From: Ensifer adhaerens
Lineage (GTDB): Bacteria; Pseudomonadota; Alphaproteobacteria; Rhizobiales; Rhizobiaceae
Direction: 5' to 3'
Assembly: GCF_020035535.1 (NCBI RefSeq)
Contig: NZ_CP083350.1
Location: 620,001 to 684,000, forward strand
Length of the DNA: 64,000 bases
Positions 1-8,992 of this stretch are shown piece after piece (the stretch's first letter is position 1; the number at the start of each line of letters is the position of its first letter). A model generated the notes under the pieces. It did not search any database and had not been told where the DNA came from. It was given only the letters and a program-made list of their open reading frames with translations. Made by a program: the position numbers and the translations under genes.

Positions 1-51
1 GCGGCGCTGATGAACGCGCTGGAGAACGTGTTGCGGCGCGTGAAGGGATAG
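1..51 (+). CDS. 3' end of an unidentified gene
   Basis: The window opens inside a reading frame that gives 16 residues (AALMNALENVLRRVKG) and then stops at TAG (49-51). The short amphipathic basic tail is not enough to name a family. It points toward the Lrp-family gene on the other strand, so the two converge with a gap of about 77 bases. That the frame is coding is likely from codon choice but not proven. Confidence 0.4.
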   Translation, partial: AALMNALENVLRRVKG

Positions 52-128
52 CGCCGGCAACGGCGACATGCTCCACCGAGCTTTGTAGGGACCCCGTTCC
101 CATCCAACGGTCACGACACCTTTGGAAC

Positions 129-545
129 TCACGCCGGCCCCAGCATAATAAAGGTCTCGCTCTTCGCGACACCGTCGGTCGCGCGTACCGTGGAGATGAG
201 CTCGTTCAATTCCGACATGGTCGAGACCTCAATCTCCGCGATCATGTCCCAAACACCGTTGGTGTTGGAAACGGAAGTAACGCCCGGTACCCGCTTTACC
301 GCAGCGATCGCGTGCTTCGGTGACCCGCTCATCTCGATCAAGATAAACGCCCTGATCAAGTCCTTGCTGATTTCGTTCTTCAAGCGGACCGTGAAGCCCT
401 TGATGTCGCCATCCGCAATCAGCCGATCCAGCCTTTTTTGAGCCGTTGCTCGCGCCACCCCCAGAATCTGTGCGAGCTGCGGAACGGACGCCCGACCGTT
501 GATACGCAGCTCCGCAATCAGGCGCCTGTCGAGATCGTCCATCAT
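129..545 (-). CDS. Lrp/AsnC family transcriptional regulator
   Basis: A 138-residue DNA-binding protein of the usual Lrp/AsnC length. Residues 1-60 form the winged helix-turn-helix (LDRRLIAELRINGRASVPQL, then a recognition helix around ARATAQKRLDRL). The C-terminal half is the RAM/ACT-like ligand domain (AFILIEMSG, then GVWDMIAEIE). It starts at one of two adjacent ATG codons behind AGGAAACG. It is divergent from the amino-acid ABC transporter gene at 793, which is the usual arrangement for a local Lrp regulator that senses the imported amino acid. Two direct repeats lie just ahead of its start (552-582). The ligand cannot be read from the sequence; ornithine, arginine or proline would suit the neighbours. 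Confidence 0.9.
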   Translation of the reverse strand: MMDDLDRRLIAELRINGRASVPQLAQILGVARATAQKRLDRLIADGDIKGFTVRLKNEISKDLIRAFILIEMSGSPKHAIAAVKRVPGVTSVSNTNGVWDMIAEIEVSTMSELNELISTVRATDGVAKSETFIMLGPA

Positions 546-551
546 CGTTTC

Positions 552-582
552 CTATTTCGTCATATCAATTACTATTTCGTCA
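552..582. promoter_or_regulatory. Pair of CTATTTCGTCA direct repeats, candidate Lrp operator
   Basis: CTATTTCGTCA occurs at 552-562 and again at 572-582, each followed by a similar (G)ATAT, so the copies sit 20 bases apart on one helix face. They lie immediately upstream of the Lrp/AsnC gene and in the 247-base divergent promoter region. Lrp-family proteins bind phased repeats as multimers, so autoregulation and control of the transporter are likely. Binding is inferred. Confidence 0.5.
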
Positions 583-792
583 GATATGAGAAAATTCAAG
601 CACTTTACGTTCTTTTTTGTTCATCGCGATCGTACTACGACTTTCACCCATCGATACACAGCCGGCGGGAACAATAGCGGGATCACTCAATCACCCGGCC
701 TGACTGTCAGTCGATCATCCAGGGAATTTGGAAAATCGCCTCGTAGACAACGCGTCGATCCGCGCTGACGGATCGCATCGGGAGATGAATAT

Positions 793-1566
793 ATGAAACT
801 GAACAAAGCCCTTTCCGCAGCCCTCATCGCGGCCGCGTTCCTCATTCCACTCTCATCAGCCCAGGCCGATGATCTGCAAGAGATCGAGAAGGCAGGAAAG
901 CTCTCCGTCGCCCTCTCCGGCGTGTTCCCTCCGTTCAGTTTCGTGGATGAAAACAACAAGGTCGTCGGCTTCGACGTGGACGTCGCCTCGGAAATCGCCC
1001 GTCGCCTGAAGGTCGAGCCGACTATCATCACGACCGCATGGGACGGCATCATCGCCGGCCTGGTCACCGGCCGCTACGATACGATCATCGGCTCCATGAG
1101 CATCACTGACGAGCGAAAGAAGGCCGTCGACTTCGTCGGACCATACTACCGCTCGGGCTTGGCGTTCTTCGTGCGCAAGGGAGCCGGCGTGACGAACGTC
1201 GCCGAGCTCAAAGGCAAAACGGTCGGCGTCACGCTCGGGGAGACCGCCGAAAAATGGGTGCGTGAGCAGAACGCCTACGAAGTCCGCACCTACAAGGGTC
1301 TGCCTGAGATGCTCCTGGACGTCGCTGCGGGCCGCGTGGATGCGATCGTGGCCGACGACGTTCCGGTCTTCGTGGCGATTGCCAAGAGCAACGCCCCCGT
1401 CGAGCAGGTCAAGAACGACGAGCTGCCGCGCTACGACGCCGGCATCGCCATTCGCAAAAGCAATCCGGAGCTCGCAGCGGCAATGCAGAAGGCTCTCGAC
1501 GACATGATGGCCGACGGTACCTACGAAACGATCGCCAAAAAGTGGATCGGTCAGGACATCCGCTAG
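793..1566 (+). CDS. Amino-acid ABC transporter, periplasmic substrate-binding protein (family 3)
   Basis: 257 residues. Residues 1-25 are a Sec signal peptide ending SSAQA before DDLQE. The mature part has the family-3 pattern: GKLSVALSGVFPPFSFVDE near the N-terminus, GFDVDVASEIARRL, then TAWDGIIAGLVTGRYDTIIG and SMSITDERKKAVDFVGPYY. The start is ATG 793 behind GGGAGATG. It is the first gene of an operon with two permeases and an ATPase, and a strong hairpin separates it from the permease genes. Family 3 members bind polar amino acids. The M20 hydrolase and ornithine cyclodeaminase downstream suggest a basic amino acid or an acylated derivative, which is inference. Confidence 0.92.
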   Translation: MKLNKALSAALIAAAFLIPLSSAQADDLQEIEKAGKLSVALSGVFPPFSFVDENNKVVGFDVDVASEIARRLKVEPTIITTAWDGIIAGLVTGRYDTIIGSMSITDERKKAVDFVGPYYRSGLAFFVRKGAGVTNVAELKGKTVGVTLGETAEKWVREQNAYEVRTYKGLPEMLLDVAAGRVDAIVADDVPVFVAIAKSNAPVEQVKNDELPRYDAGIAIRKSNPELAAAMQKALDDMMADGTYETIAKKWIGQDIR

Positions 1567-1573
1567 CTCAATC

Positions 1574-1601
1574 GGCCGGGATGTCAAACAACATCCCGGC
1601 C
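1574..1601 (+). terminator. Intercistronic hairpin after the binding-protein gene
   Basis: GGCCGGGATGT (1574-1584) pairs with ACATCCCGGCC (1591-1601) around a six-base loop. No T-run follows, so it is more likely an mRNA-stabilising or attenuating structure that gives more binding protein than permease than a full terminator. Confidence 0.6.
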
Positions 1602-1754
1602 CTCCCCGACGGTTAGGCGCACGTCCGGCTGCGGCCTCGACATCGCCATTCCTCGAATTTCGCAGCTCCAGGGCCCGCCACGCGAAGGCGCATGTGTCAT
1701 GCGGCCTGAACGGCGGCGCAGCATCGCCCGCGAGCCAGGTCCGGAGGACCCGGA

Positions 1755-2417
1755 ATGGATTTTCAATTGATCGGGCGAATAGCGCCCTTCGTCGCAGAAG
1801 CATCGTTGGTGGCGATCGGCCTGACCGTCTGCTCGCTGGCGATTGGGCTCCTGGTCGCGGCTGTCGTTGCCACCGGGCGCTTTTCGAAGATCGGGCCCAT
1901 CCGGTGGCTTGCGACCTTCTACGTCAGCGTCATGCGGGGCACGCCCCTGATCGTGCAGCTGTTCATCGTCTTTTTCGGGGGGCCGCAGTTCGGGCTGGAG
2001 TTTACACCGTTCGTCGCCGGTGTCGTGACGATGGGCTTCAACATTGGCGCCTACATGTCCGAAGGGATCAAGGGAGCCATCCTTGCCGTCGACAAGGGAC
2101 AGGCCGAAGCAGCGCGATCGCTCGGTTTCGGCCGTTTCGATACGTTGCGGCTGTTCATCTTGCCTCAGGCCGCGCCGCTGATGGTGCGTTCCCTGGGTAT
2201 CAACACAGTCATCCTGTCGAAAAGCACCGCAATGGTGTCCACGATCGGCGTGGTGGAACTGACATATTCGGCGCAGCGCTTCGTGACCTCCACCTATAAG
2301 CCGTTCGAAGTCTTTGCTGTCGCCGGCGTGGCCTACCTGGCGATAATCGCCATCGTCTCCCTTGCCGCCCGCGGGGTCGAGCGTGCCTTCGACGTAAGCG
2401 GAAAGGCAGTCGCATGA
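1755..2417 (+). CDS. Amino-acid ABC transporter permease (HisQ/GltJ type)
   Basis: A 220-residue inner-membrane protein with several hydrophobic segments, for example residues 14-40 and 85-105. It has the MRGTPLIVQLF motif typical of polar amino-acid permeases (about 60-70). The EAA loop that contacts the ATPase lies at about 118-140 ([20 protein letters not shown]). The start is ATG 1755 behind GGAGG. The stop overlaps the ATG of the next permease (ATGA at 2414-2417), so the two are translationally coupled and probably form a heterodimeric channel. Confidence 0.93.
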   Translation: MDFQLIGRIAPFVAEASLVAIGLTVCSLAIGLLVAAVVATGRFSKIGPIRWLATFYVSVMRGTPLIVQLFIVFFGGPQFGLEFTPFVAGVVTMGFNIGAYMSEGIKGAILAVDKGQAEAARSLGFGRFDTLRLFILPQAAPLMVRSLGINTVILSKSTAMVSTIGVVELTYSAQRFVTSTYKPFEVFAVAGVAYLAIIAIVSLAARGVERAFDVSGKAVA

Positions 2418-3070
2418 CACTCGATTTTAGCGTGGTACCGCCCTACTGGAGCCTCCTGCTGGTCGGCTTGGCCTGGACCATCATCATCACCGTTCTCGCA
2501 GGCACCATGAGTGTCGTGCTCGGCGTGATTGTTGCAATTGCAACGCTCTACGGTCCAAAGCTCGTCAGCCTGCCCGTTCGCGGCGTCACGTTTCTTTTCA
2601 TGGGAACGCCGCTGCTGCTGCAGCTCTACCTGCTCTACTATGGCCTGTCTCAGATGGGCCTGATGCTGCCGGCCTTCTGGACCGGTCTCATCGGACTTGG
2701 CTTGCACTACGCCGCCTACAATGCCGATATTTTCCGGGCATCGTTGCAAGCCGTGGATGCCGGACAAACGGAGGCCGCCCGATCGCTTGGGTTCAGCCGG
2801 GGCTCAACCTTGCGCCACTTCATCGTACCGCAAGCCATCCTGACTGCTCTGCCACAGGTCGGCAACAACAGCATCATCCTGCTGAAGGATACGGCCGTTC
2901 TTTCCGTGCTCGGCATCGCCGAGTTGGTTCTCAACGCTCAACGCGCCATCAGCGAGACCTATCGTCCCTTCGAGTTCTATTTCACCGCGGCTGTTCTCTA
3001 CTACATCGTCAACCTGGCGATGGAGTTCGTACTGAGCAAGGCCGCCCGCAAAGCGGAAGCCATCCGATGA
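2414..3070 (+). CDS. Amino-acid ABC transporter permease (HisM/GltK type)
   Basis: A 218-residue membrane protein, paralogous to the gene before it. It carries the [15 protein letters not shown] motif near residue 60-75 and the EAA loop [20 protein letters not shown]. It overlaps the previous gene by four bases at its start and the ATPase gene by four bases at its end (ATGA at 3067-3070), so all three are one tightly coupled unit. The second half of the importer channel. Confidence 0.93.
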   Translation: MTLDFSVVPPYWSLLLVGLAWTIIITVLAGTMSVVLGVIVAIATLYGPKLVSLPVRGVTFLFMGTPLLLQLYLLYYGLSQMGLMLPAFWTGLIGLGLHYAAYNADIFRASLQAVDAGQTEAARSLGFSRGSTLRHFIVPQAILTALPQVGNNSIILLKDTAVLSVLGIAELVLNAQRAISETYRPFEFYFTAAVLYYIVNLAMEFVLSKAARKAEAIR

Positions 3071-3831
3071 CAGAACACAATCCCATGATCGAGCTGCGGC
3101 AGATCCGCAAATCCTACGGCACCCATGAAGTGCTCAAGGGCATCGACTTGCAGGTGGCGCGTGGCAAAATCGTCTCCATCATCGGGCCGAGCGGCTCTGG
3201 AAAGAGCACGCTGCTGCGATCGATCAATATGCTTGAGGAGACATCCTCTGGCGAAATTTGGCTCGATGGTCAACAGGTCAACCGGCCTCTCAAGGGCCGC
3301 GCGTTCGAAAACCACATCAACCATATCCGACAGGAGATGGGCATGGTGTTCCAGCAGTTTAATCTGTTTCCGCATCTGACCGTGCTTCAGAACATCATGA
3401 TCGGACCAATGCGGCTCAAGGGTCTGACCAAGGACGCCGCACTTGAACGAGCAAATGCGCTCCTGGCCAAGGTCGGCCTTGCCGAAAAAGGGCACGCGTA
3501 TCCGGCGCGGCTGTCGGGCGGGCAGAAGCAGCGGGTTGCCATCGCCCGCGCGCTGGCGATGCAGCCGAAGGTCATGCTGTTCGACGAGGCCACCTCGGCC
3601 CTCGACCCAGAGCTTGTCGAAGAGGTCAACCAGGTCATGAAGCAGCTCGCTGCAGAACACATGACCATGCTGATCGTGACCCACGAAATGCGGTTTGCCG
3701 CCGAGGTGTCCGATCACGTGATGTTCATGGACGGTGGCGTGGTGGTCGAGCAAGGAGCGCCGGAGCGCGTATTCTCCGATCCCGTCGAGGCCCGCACCCG
3801 CGCGTTCCTGCGCAAATACCTGTCGAATTGA
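3067..3831 (+). CDS. Amino-acid ABC transporter ATP-binding protein (GlnQ/HisP type)
   Basis: 254 residues, full length for the family. Walker [10 protein letters not shown] is at residues 40-48, the Q-loop at [11 protein letters not shown] (about 94-104), the signature LSGGQKQR at 149-156, Walker [13 protein letters not shown] at 169-180 and the switch His in IVTHEM. The phrase [14 protein letters not shown] is typical of the polar amino-acid subfamily. It energises the two permeases encoded just upstream, with which it overlaps. Confidence 0.95.
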   Translation: MTEHNPMIELRQIRKSYGTHEVLKGIDLQVARGKIVSIIGPSGSGKSTLLRSINMLEETSSGEIWLDGQQVNRPLKGRAFENHINHIRQEMGMVFQQFNLFPHLTVLQNIMIGPMRLKGLTKDAALERANALLAKVGLAEKGHAYPARLSGGQKQRVAIARALAMQPKVMLFDEATSALDPELVEEVNQVMKQLAAEHMTMLIVTHEMRFAAEVSDHVMFMDGGVVVEQGAPERVFSDPVEARTRAFLRKYLSN

Positions 3832-3848
3832 GAATGAAAGAAGCAAAG

Positions 3849-5543
3849 ATGACAAGCGCACGAAAAGAGACTGGCGCCCCATTGGACACGCACATCGACC
3901 AGAACCGGGTGACGGATCTGGCATTGCAGCTTACGTCCTGGTCGAGCGAAACCGGTACGCCGGGCGAAGCGTCGTTCGCCGACCGCCTGTACGATCTCTT
4001 GCGCGATCTTCCCTATTTCCGCGAACATCCGGAAGATTTGCGGCTTCTGGACAGTCACGGCGATCCGCTGACGCGCAATGTCGTCGCGCTTGTGCGCGGC
4101 ACAGGCACGCGGACACTCGTGATGGCCGGCCATTTCGACACCGTTTCCACCGACAACTACCATGCACTCAAGCCGCTGGCGTGCGACAGCCTCCAATTGA
4201 AGGATGCGCTGATCGAAAGCCTTTCGAAACGTAGCGACCGCTCCGAACAGGAAGAACGGGCGCTGCAGGATCTTCTAAGCGGAGACTTCCTCCCCGGCCG
4301 TGGCCTGCTCGATATGAAGAGCGGGATCGCCGTTGCCATCGCCTGCCTGGAGAATTTCGCAGCGGACCCGGACCGCCAGGGCAATTTGATGATGGTCGCC
4401 ACGCCGGACGAAGAACGCGAAAGCCGCGGCATGCGGTCCTTTCGGGATGCATTGCCGGGTCTCGTAGAGGATCTCGGCGTCGAGATCGCGGCCGCCATCA
4501 ATCTCGACGTTACCTCCGACCAGGGTGACGGCCGCGAAGGTCGAGCGGTCTATGCCGGCACGATCGGCAAACTCTTGCCCTTTGCGCTCGTGATCGGCTG
4601 CAGCTCTCATGCCAGTTATCCGTTCGAGGGCGTCAGCGCGCAAGCCATGGCCGCAGGGATATTGGCACGCCTCGAGGGCAACGCATCGCTGGCAGATCGT
4701 GACCAAAACGACGTTTCGCCACCACCGATCTGCCTCGAGGCAAAGGACCTCAGGGACGGGTACGAAGTCACGACACCGGAGCGCTTCTGGATTGCTTTCA
4801 ACTGGCTGTACCATGCCATGACAGCAGATGAATTGTTTGACCGGTTCAAGCGCGAGGTGCTGACCGGCGCGACCGAGGCGGTGGATCGCTTTGCGAGCCA
4901 ATCCTGCGAATTCGGCAAACTCGTCGGCCGAAGCGCCGGGGCGACACCTGCAAAGCCGCGCCTCCTGAGCTTTCACGAGTTGAGAGCGCTGGCAGCGCAG
5001 ACCTGCGGAGCGGATTTCGGCTCTCTTTATGCGGATCAGGAGAAGGCGCTTTCAGGCGTGGACAATCCCCTGGTGCTTACACGACAGCTGACCGAATGGC
5101 TGGTCGGGATCGCCCGCCTGTCTGGCCCGGCGATCGTCGTCGGCTTCTCGGGTCTTCACTACCCGTCGAGCCGGCTGCGCCTCAGCGAGGCAAACGACCG
5201 TTCGCTTCATCAGGCCATCGAGAAGGCTCGTGCCGGCCTCGACAACGATCCCGAGCGCAGCCTCGTGTGGAAGCCCCATTTCCAGGGCATATCGGATATG
5301 AGCTTCCTCGGCCTTTCGGCGAGCGGAAGCCAGGTCGTTTCAGACAACACGCCCATCTCGCGCTTGATCGACGATCCGCCTGAAGACGCGGTGTGTTTCC
5401 CGGCAGTCAATCTCGGCCCATGGGGGCGTGAGTTCCATCAGAAGTTCGAGCGCGTGCACCAACCCTACGCGTTTGGGGTCTTGCCGGACCTCGTATCTGA
5501 TATCGCCAGAACGTTTCTCGCCGACGGCAACGGCGCCGGCTGA
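3849..5543 (+). CDS. M20 family metallohydrolase, RocB-like
   Basis: About 564 residues, which matches Bacillus RocB (arginine-utilisation protein) and is much longer than ordinary M20 peptidases. Metal ligands and catalytic residues of M20 are present: MAGHFDTVS (His95, Asp97), GLLDMKSG (Asp155) and TPDEERESRG (Glu188/Glu189). The frame is open from a TTG at 3828, but ATG 3849 is preferred because GAAAGAAG precedes it at good spacing; ATG 3834 is possible. Its place between an amino-acid importer and ornithine cyclodeaminase suggests that it removes an acyl, carbamoyl or peptide group to release ornithine or arginine in the cytoplasm. The exact substrate of RocB proteins is not established. 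Confidence 0.85.
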   Translation: MTSARKETGAPLDTHIDQNRVTDLALQLTSWSSETGTPGEASFADRLYDLLRDLPYFREHPEDLRLLDSHGDPLTRNVVALVRGTGTRTLVMAGHFDTVSTDNYHALKPLACDSLQLKDALIESLSKRSDRSEQEERALQDLLSGDFLPGRGLLDMKSGIAVAIACLENFAADPDRQGNLMMVATPDEERESRGMRSFRDALPGLVEDLGVEIAAAINLDVTSDQGDGREGRAVYAGTIGKLLPFALVIGCSSHASYPFEGVSAQAMAAGILARLEGNASLADRDQNDVSPPPICLEAKDLRDGYEVTTPERFWIAFNWLYHAMTADELFDRFKREVLTGATEAVDRFASQSCEFGKLVGRSAGATPAKPRLLSFHELRALAAQTCGADFGSLYADQEKALSGVDNPLVLTRQLTEWLVGIARLSGPAIVVGFSGLHYPSSRLRLSEANDRSLHQAIEKARAGLDNDPERSLVWKPHFQGISDMSFLGLSASGSQVVSDNTPISRLIDDPPEDAVCFPAVNLGPWGREFHQKFERVHQPYAFGVLPDLVSDIARTFLADGNGAG

Positions 5544-5601
5544 TCTGCCGAACCCCGCCAGCCTTGACGGCCCGAAATATCCAATGACAGGAAGCAAGCC
5601 A

Positions 5602-6663
5602 ATGAGCACCCAGTCTGGTCTCAACATAGTACCCTTCGTCAGCGTCGATCACATGATGCGCCTCGTCCTGAAGATCGGTATCGAGACGTTTCTCACGGAA
5701 CTTGCCGCGGTGATCGAAGAGGATTTTCGCCGCTGGGAACAGTTCGACAAGACGCCCCGTATTGCATCGCATTCCGAAGAGGGTGTGATCGAGCTGATGC
5801 CGACAAGCGACGGAACGCTCTACGGCTTCAAGTACGTCAACGGTCATCCCAAGAATACTAAGGAAGGACGCCAGACGGTTACCGCCTTCGGTGTGCTTTC
5901 GGACGTCGGCAATGGCTATCCGATGCTGCTTTCGGAAATGACCATTCTGACCGCTCTGCGCACGGCCGCCATGTCGGCTGTGGCTGCAAGGCACCTTGCT
6001 CGTCCGAACTCGAAAACCATGGCCATTATCGGCAACGGCGCGCAAAGCGAATTTCAGGCGCTTGCCTTCAAGGCGATCGTTGGCGTGACGGATTTGCGCC
6101 TCTACGACCTCGATCCAACCGCCACCGAGCGGTGCGCAAGAAATCTGGCCGGTAAAGGCTTCTCGATCACGACCTGCGCGTCCTCCCAAGAGGCGGTGGA
6201 AGGTTCAGACATCATCACGACCGTCACCGCCGACAAGCAGTACGCGACGATCCTGTCCGACAACATGGTTGGACCGGGGGTTCACATCAATGCCGTCGGC
6301 GGCGACTGCCCTGGCAAGACGGAACTGCACAAGGACATCCTGCTGCGCTCGGACATCTTCGTCGAATATCCACCGCAGACGCGGATCGAGGGTGAGATCC
6401 AGCAGCTCGACCCAGCTTACCCCGTGAAGGAGCTTTGGGAGGTCATTGCCGGCAAACGCCAGAGTCGGCAGTCCGACACGACTATCACGTTATTCGACAG
6501 CGTCGGGTTTGCGATCGAGGATTTCTCGGCATTGCGTTATGTGCGCAGCAAGCTGGAGGAAACGGGGCTCTACACCGATCTCGACTTGCTCGCCGATCCC
6601 GACGAACCACGGGATCTCTATGGCATGCTTCTGCGATGCGAGGCGAAGCTACACGGCGCATGA
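5602..6663 (+). CDS. Ornithine cyclodeaminase family protein
   Basis: 353 residues from ATG 5602, chosen because AGGAAG lies seven bases ahead; ATG 5584 and an upstream extension are also open. Ornithine cyclodeaminase/mu-crystallin family enzymes convert L-ornithine to proline and ammonia with bound NAD. Visible are the substrate-side region (MLLSEMTILTALRTAAMSAV), the Rossmann motif MAIIGNGAQSEFQALAF, and GVHINAVGGDCPGKTEL near the nucleotide site. It ends the amino-acid operon; no strong terminator is obvious in the 277-base gap to the convergent gene at 6941. Ornithine as substrate is the default reading; related family members act on other amino or imino acids. Confidence 0.85.
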   Translation: MSTQSGLNIVPFVSVDHMMRLVLKIGIETFLTELAAVIEEDFRRWEQFDKTPRIASHSEEGVIELMPTSDGTLYGFKYVNGHPKNTKEGRQTVTAFGVLSDVGNGYPMLLSEMTILTALRTAAMSAVAARHLARPNSKTMAIIGNGAQSEFQALAFKAIVGVTDLRLYDLDPTATERCARNLAGKGFSITTCASSQEAVEGSDIITTVTADKQYATILSDNMVGPGVHINAVGGDCPGKTELHKDILLRSDIFVEYPPQTRIEGEIQQLDPAYPVKELWEVIAGKRQSRQSDTTITLFDSVGFAIEDFSALRYVRSKLEETGLYTDLDLLADPDEPRDLYGMLLRCEAKLHGA

Positions 6664-6940
6664 CGCCTCCGCATCTACCCACCACGGCAGTATTCGTCGG
6701 CCGCGCCTTGGTTGAGGTGCACACGATGAACCGTTTGAACGCAGGGCCAGCCTTTCGGTTCGCAAGCAGGACGCCCGGGAGATCACATCGCTGTTTTCCG
6801 GCATCGCTCATTCCGGCAGACCTGCCTTGAGATAGCCTGCGATAAAGTGCTGGCGGTCAGCATCGTCGCGGAACGATTGCGTACGCCGCGCGAAGGCCAC
6901 CTTCAAGCAAGGACACGGTAGCGGACGTGTGGCGCCTGGT

Positions 6941-8983
6941 TCAGTGCGCCGGCTCCGTTGGGCGGTCGCGTAGCAGCAACACTTTGGCTGCCCTGTCGAG
7001 GTCCCCGGACGGGCCGGAGCGGGTTGCCGATTTCGTGTCCAAACCCACTATGGTCGGCAGTTCCGGCATCATACTGTTGCCGGCTCGTTGCCGGCTGACG
7101 GTCATGAGCGAGAACGGCCTGCTGAATTCCTCTTCGACGATTGAGCCCAGCCACAGGGGCGAGGTTCTTCCGTCGCGAACTTGCAGGTCGGCGAACCACA
7201 GCCGCAATACCACGCGTGACGGGGGGGTGTCTTCGCCCGCCACTCGGATCAGGGTCAAGGCGGGAAGTTGCCCGAAAGCGAGGCGCGGCACCACGGGCAG
7301 ATCTGCGGGTGACGCACCGCCCGAAAGCCAGCCCAGCGTCTGCAATGACCCCCAGGGCGGCGGGACACGCCACCCGGCCGCAAGCAACCGTCCTTCGATG
7401 GCATGCAGATCACCGGCCCACTGGATGGTCAATTGCTCCTCGGTCTCGCCGGTCAGGTCAATTCGTTGCGATGGAAGCTGCTGCCAACCGCCCGACCACC
7501 AATCTTCGCCAGCCACCACCGGCATCTCGATTTTCTTGGTGTAAAGGGCCGTGTCACGCGCATGATGTCGATAGACATTCGCACCACCCGCGAGAGCGAG
7601 TGCCAGGCCGGCAACGAGCGCCAGTCCCAGCGCGCCGATGCGTGGCACGTCTCTGCGCAGGTAAAAGATGGCAAGCACCGCCAGCCACGCCGTGCCGAAG
7701 GCGAGCCCTCCGATTACGTCCGAAAACCAGTGCACGCCGAGATAGAGCCGCGAGAAGGCGATCGAAATCGCGAGCGTGAGCGCGGCAAGTCCCACCGGGA
7801 AGCGCCAGTTTGGCTTGAGTTCTCGGGCAATCAGGAACGCCAGGAACCCATAAAGAACGAGATTGACGGTGCTGTGGCCGCTTGGAAAGGAGAAGGCGCT
7901 CCAGCCAGTATAGGACGCTTCCGAGGGCTGGGCGCGGTGCAGCGTAACCTTCACGACCGTGTTCAGGGCTGACGCCCCGCCGATCGCAGCCGTCCAAAAC
8001 GCAGCGGCGCGCCAGGCGCGCCTCCACACCAGCCACAGGAGCACGACCGTGGTCACGACCAGCACGACGCCCGTATCGCCCAGTTCCGTGATCGCGAGCA
8101 TGATGGCGTCGCCCGGCGGGCTGCGCAGCTCTTGCAAGGCGGAGTAGATCGCGGCATCGGCCCGAACCAGCGGGTCGCCGTTGACCACGTCCTCCAGCAC
8201 GCCGAAGAATAACCAGGCCGACGCAACCAGCATCAGCAGTAGCAGCGATATCCCACGCGTTTCGGGGCGCAACGGATCGAGAAACTCAAGCGCGAAACGG
8301 CCCCAGCGGGAATGGCTCGCCGCGGCACGTTCCAGAAGCTTTTGCTGCATGTTCGCGACGAAGGGCACGCCGCGGCGCACGGCAAGCCGAACGAGCCAGC
8401 TTACCAGCCAGACGATGACGACGAAGAGGGTAACCAGGATGGCGAGTGGTTTGGCGGCGGAACCGAAACGGCTGAAGGCCGCGCCGACGAAAACAGCCGG
8501 CAGAATATGCGATGGCGCCCATACGAGCGCGGACAGAACATTGGCAAAGTAGAACCGCCGCGCCGACATCTGCGACATGCCGGCAAGCACAGGAACGATC
8601 GCACGGACCCCGGGAGTGAAACGCGCGATGAAAACGCTTTTGTCGCCATGTCGCGCGAAGAATGTCTCGCTGCGGGCCACTAGGTCCTGATGCCGATTGA
8701 GCGGCCACCGCTCGAGAATTGCCCTGTGATAGTGGTGCCCGATCCAGAAAGAGAGACCGTCGCCGATGATTGCTCCCGTCGAGGCTGCCACGAGCAGCGG
8801 CCAAAGCTGCACGATCCCGCTTGGCACCAGGGCACTGATTGCAAGAATCCCGGCCGTCCCCGGAATGAAGGCGCCGAAAAATGGAATCGATTCCGACAGC
8901 GCCAGCAACAGCACGGCCGCATAGGCAACGCCCGGATGGGCTGCAATAAACCCCGTGACAGCGGACAGGAACGAGGCGACCAT
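6941..8983 (-). CDS. DedA / PAP2 phosphatase / LssY C-terminal fusion membrane protein
   Basis: 680 residues with three parts. Residues about 1-200 are a DedA (SNARE-associated) domain, recognised by ESIPFFGAFIPGT, FWIGHHY, FIARFTPGVRAIVPVLAGMS and a run of membrane helices. Residues about 230-440 are a type 2 phosphatidic acid phosphatase, with PSGHST and SRLYLGVHWFSD for the second and third catalytic motifs and a variant first motif (KVTLHRAQP rather than the canonical K-x6-R-P). The rest (about 470-680) resembles the LssY C-terminal domain. Such proteins are thought to act on lipid phosphates at the inner membrane. It is followed nine bases upstream by a second PAP2 gene, so the two are co-transcribed. 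Confidence 0.85.
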   Translation of the reverse strand: MVASFLSAVTGFIAAHPGVAYAAVLLLALSESIPFFGAFIPGTAGILAISALVPSGIVQLWPLLVAASTGAIIGDGLSFWIGHHYHRAILERWPLNRHQDLVARSETFFARHGDKSVFIARFTPGVRAIVPVLAGMSQMSARRFYFANVLSALVWAPSHILPAVFVGAAFSRFGSAAKPLAILVTLFVVIVWLVSWLVRLAVRRGVPFVANMQQKLLERAAASHSRWGRFALEFLDPLRPETRGISLLLLMLVASAWLFFGVLEDVVNGDPLVRADAAIYSALQELRSPPGDAIMLAITELGDTGVVLVVTTVVLLWLVWRRAWRAAAFWTAAIGGASALNTVVKVTLHRAQPSEASYTGWSAFSFPSGHSTVNLVLYGFLAFLIARELKPNWRFPVGLAALTLAISIAFSRLYLGVHWFSDVIGGLAFGTAWLAVLAIFYLRRDVPRIGALGLALVAGLALALAGGANVYRHHARDTALYTKKIEMPVVAGEDWWSGGWQQLPSQRIDLTGETEEQLTIQWAGDLHAIEGRLLAAGWRVPPPWGSLQTLGWLSGGASPADLPVVPRLAFGQLPALTLIRVAGEDTPPSRVVLRLWFADLQVRDGRTSPLWLGSIVEEEFSRPFSLMTVSRQRAGNSMMPELPTIVGLDTKSATRSGPSGDLDRAAKVLLLRDRPTEPAH

Positions 8984-8992
8984 GGTTTCGAC

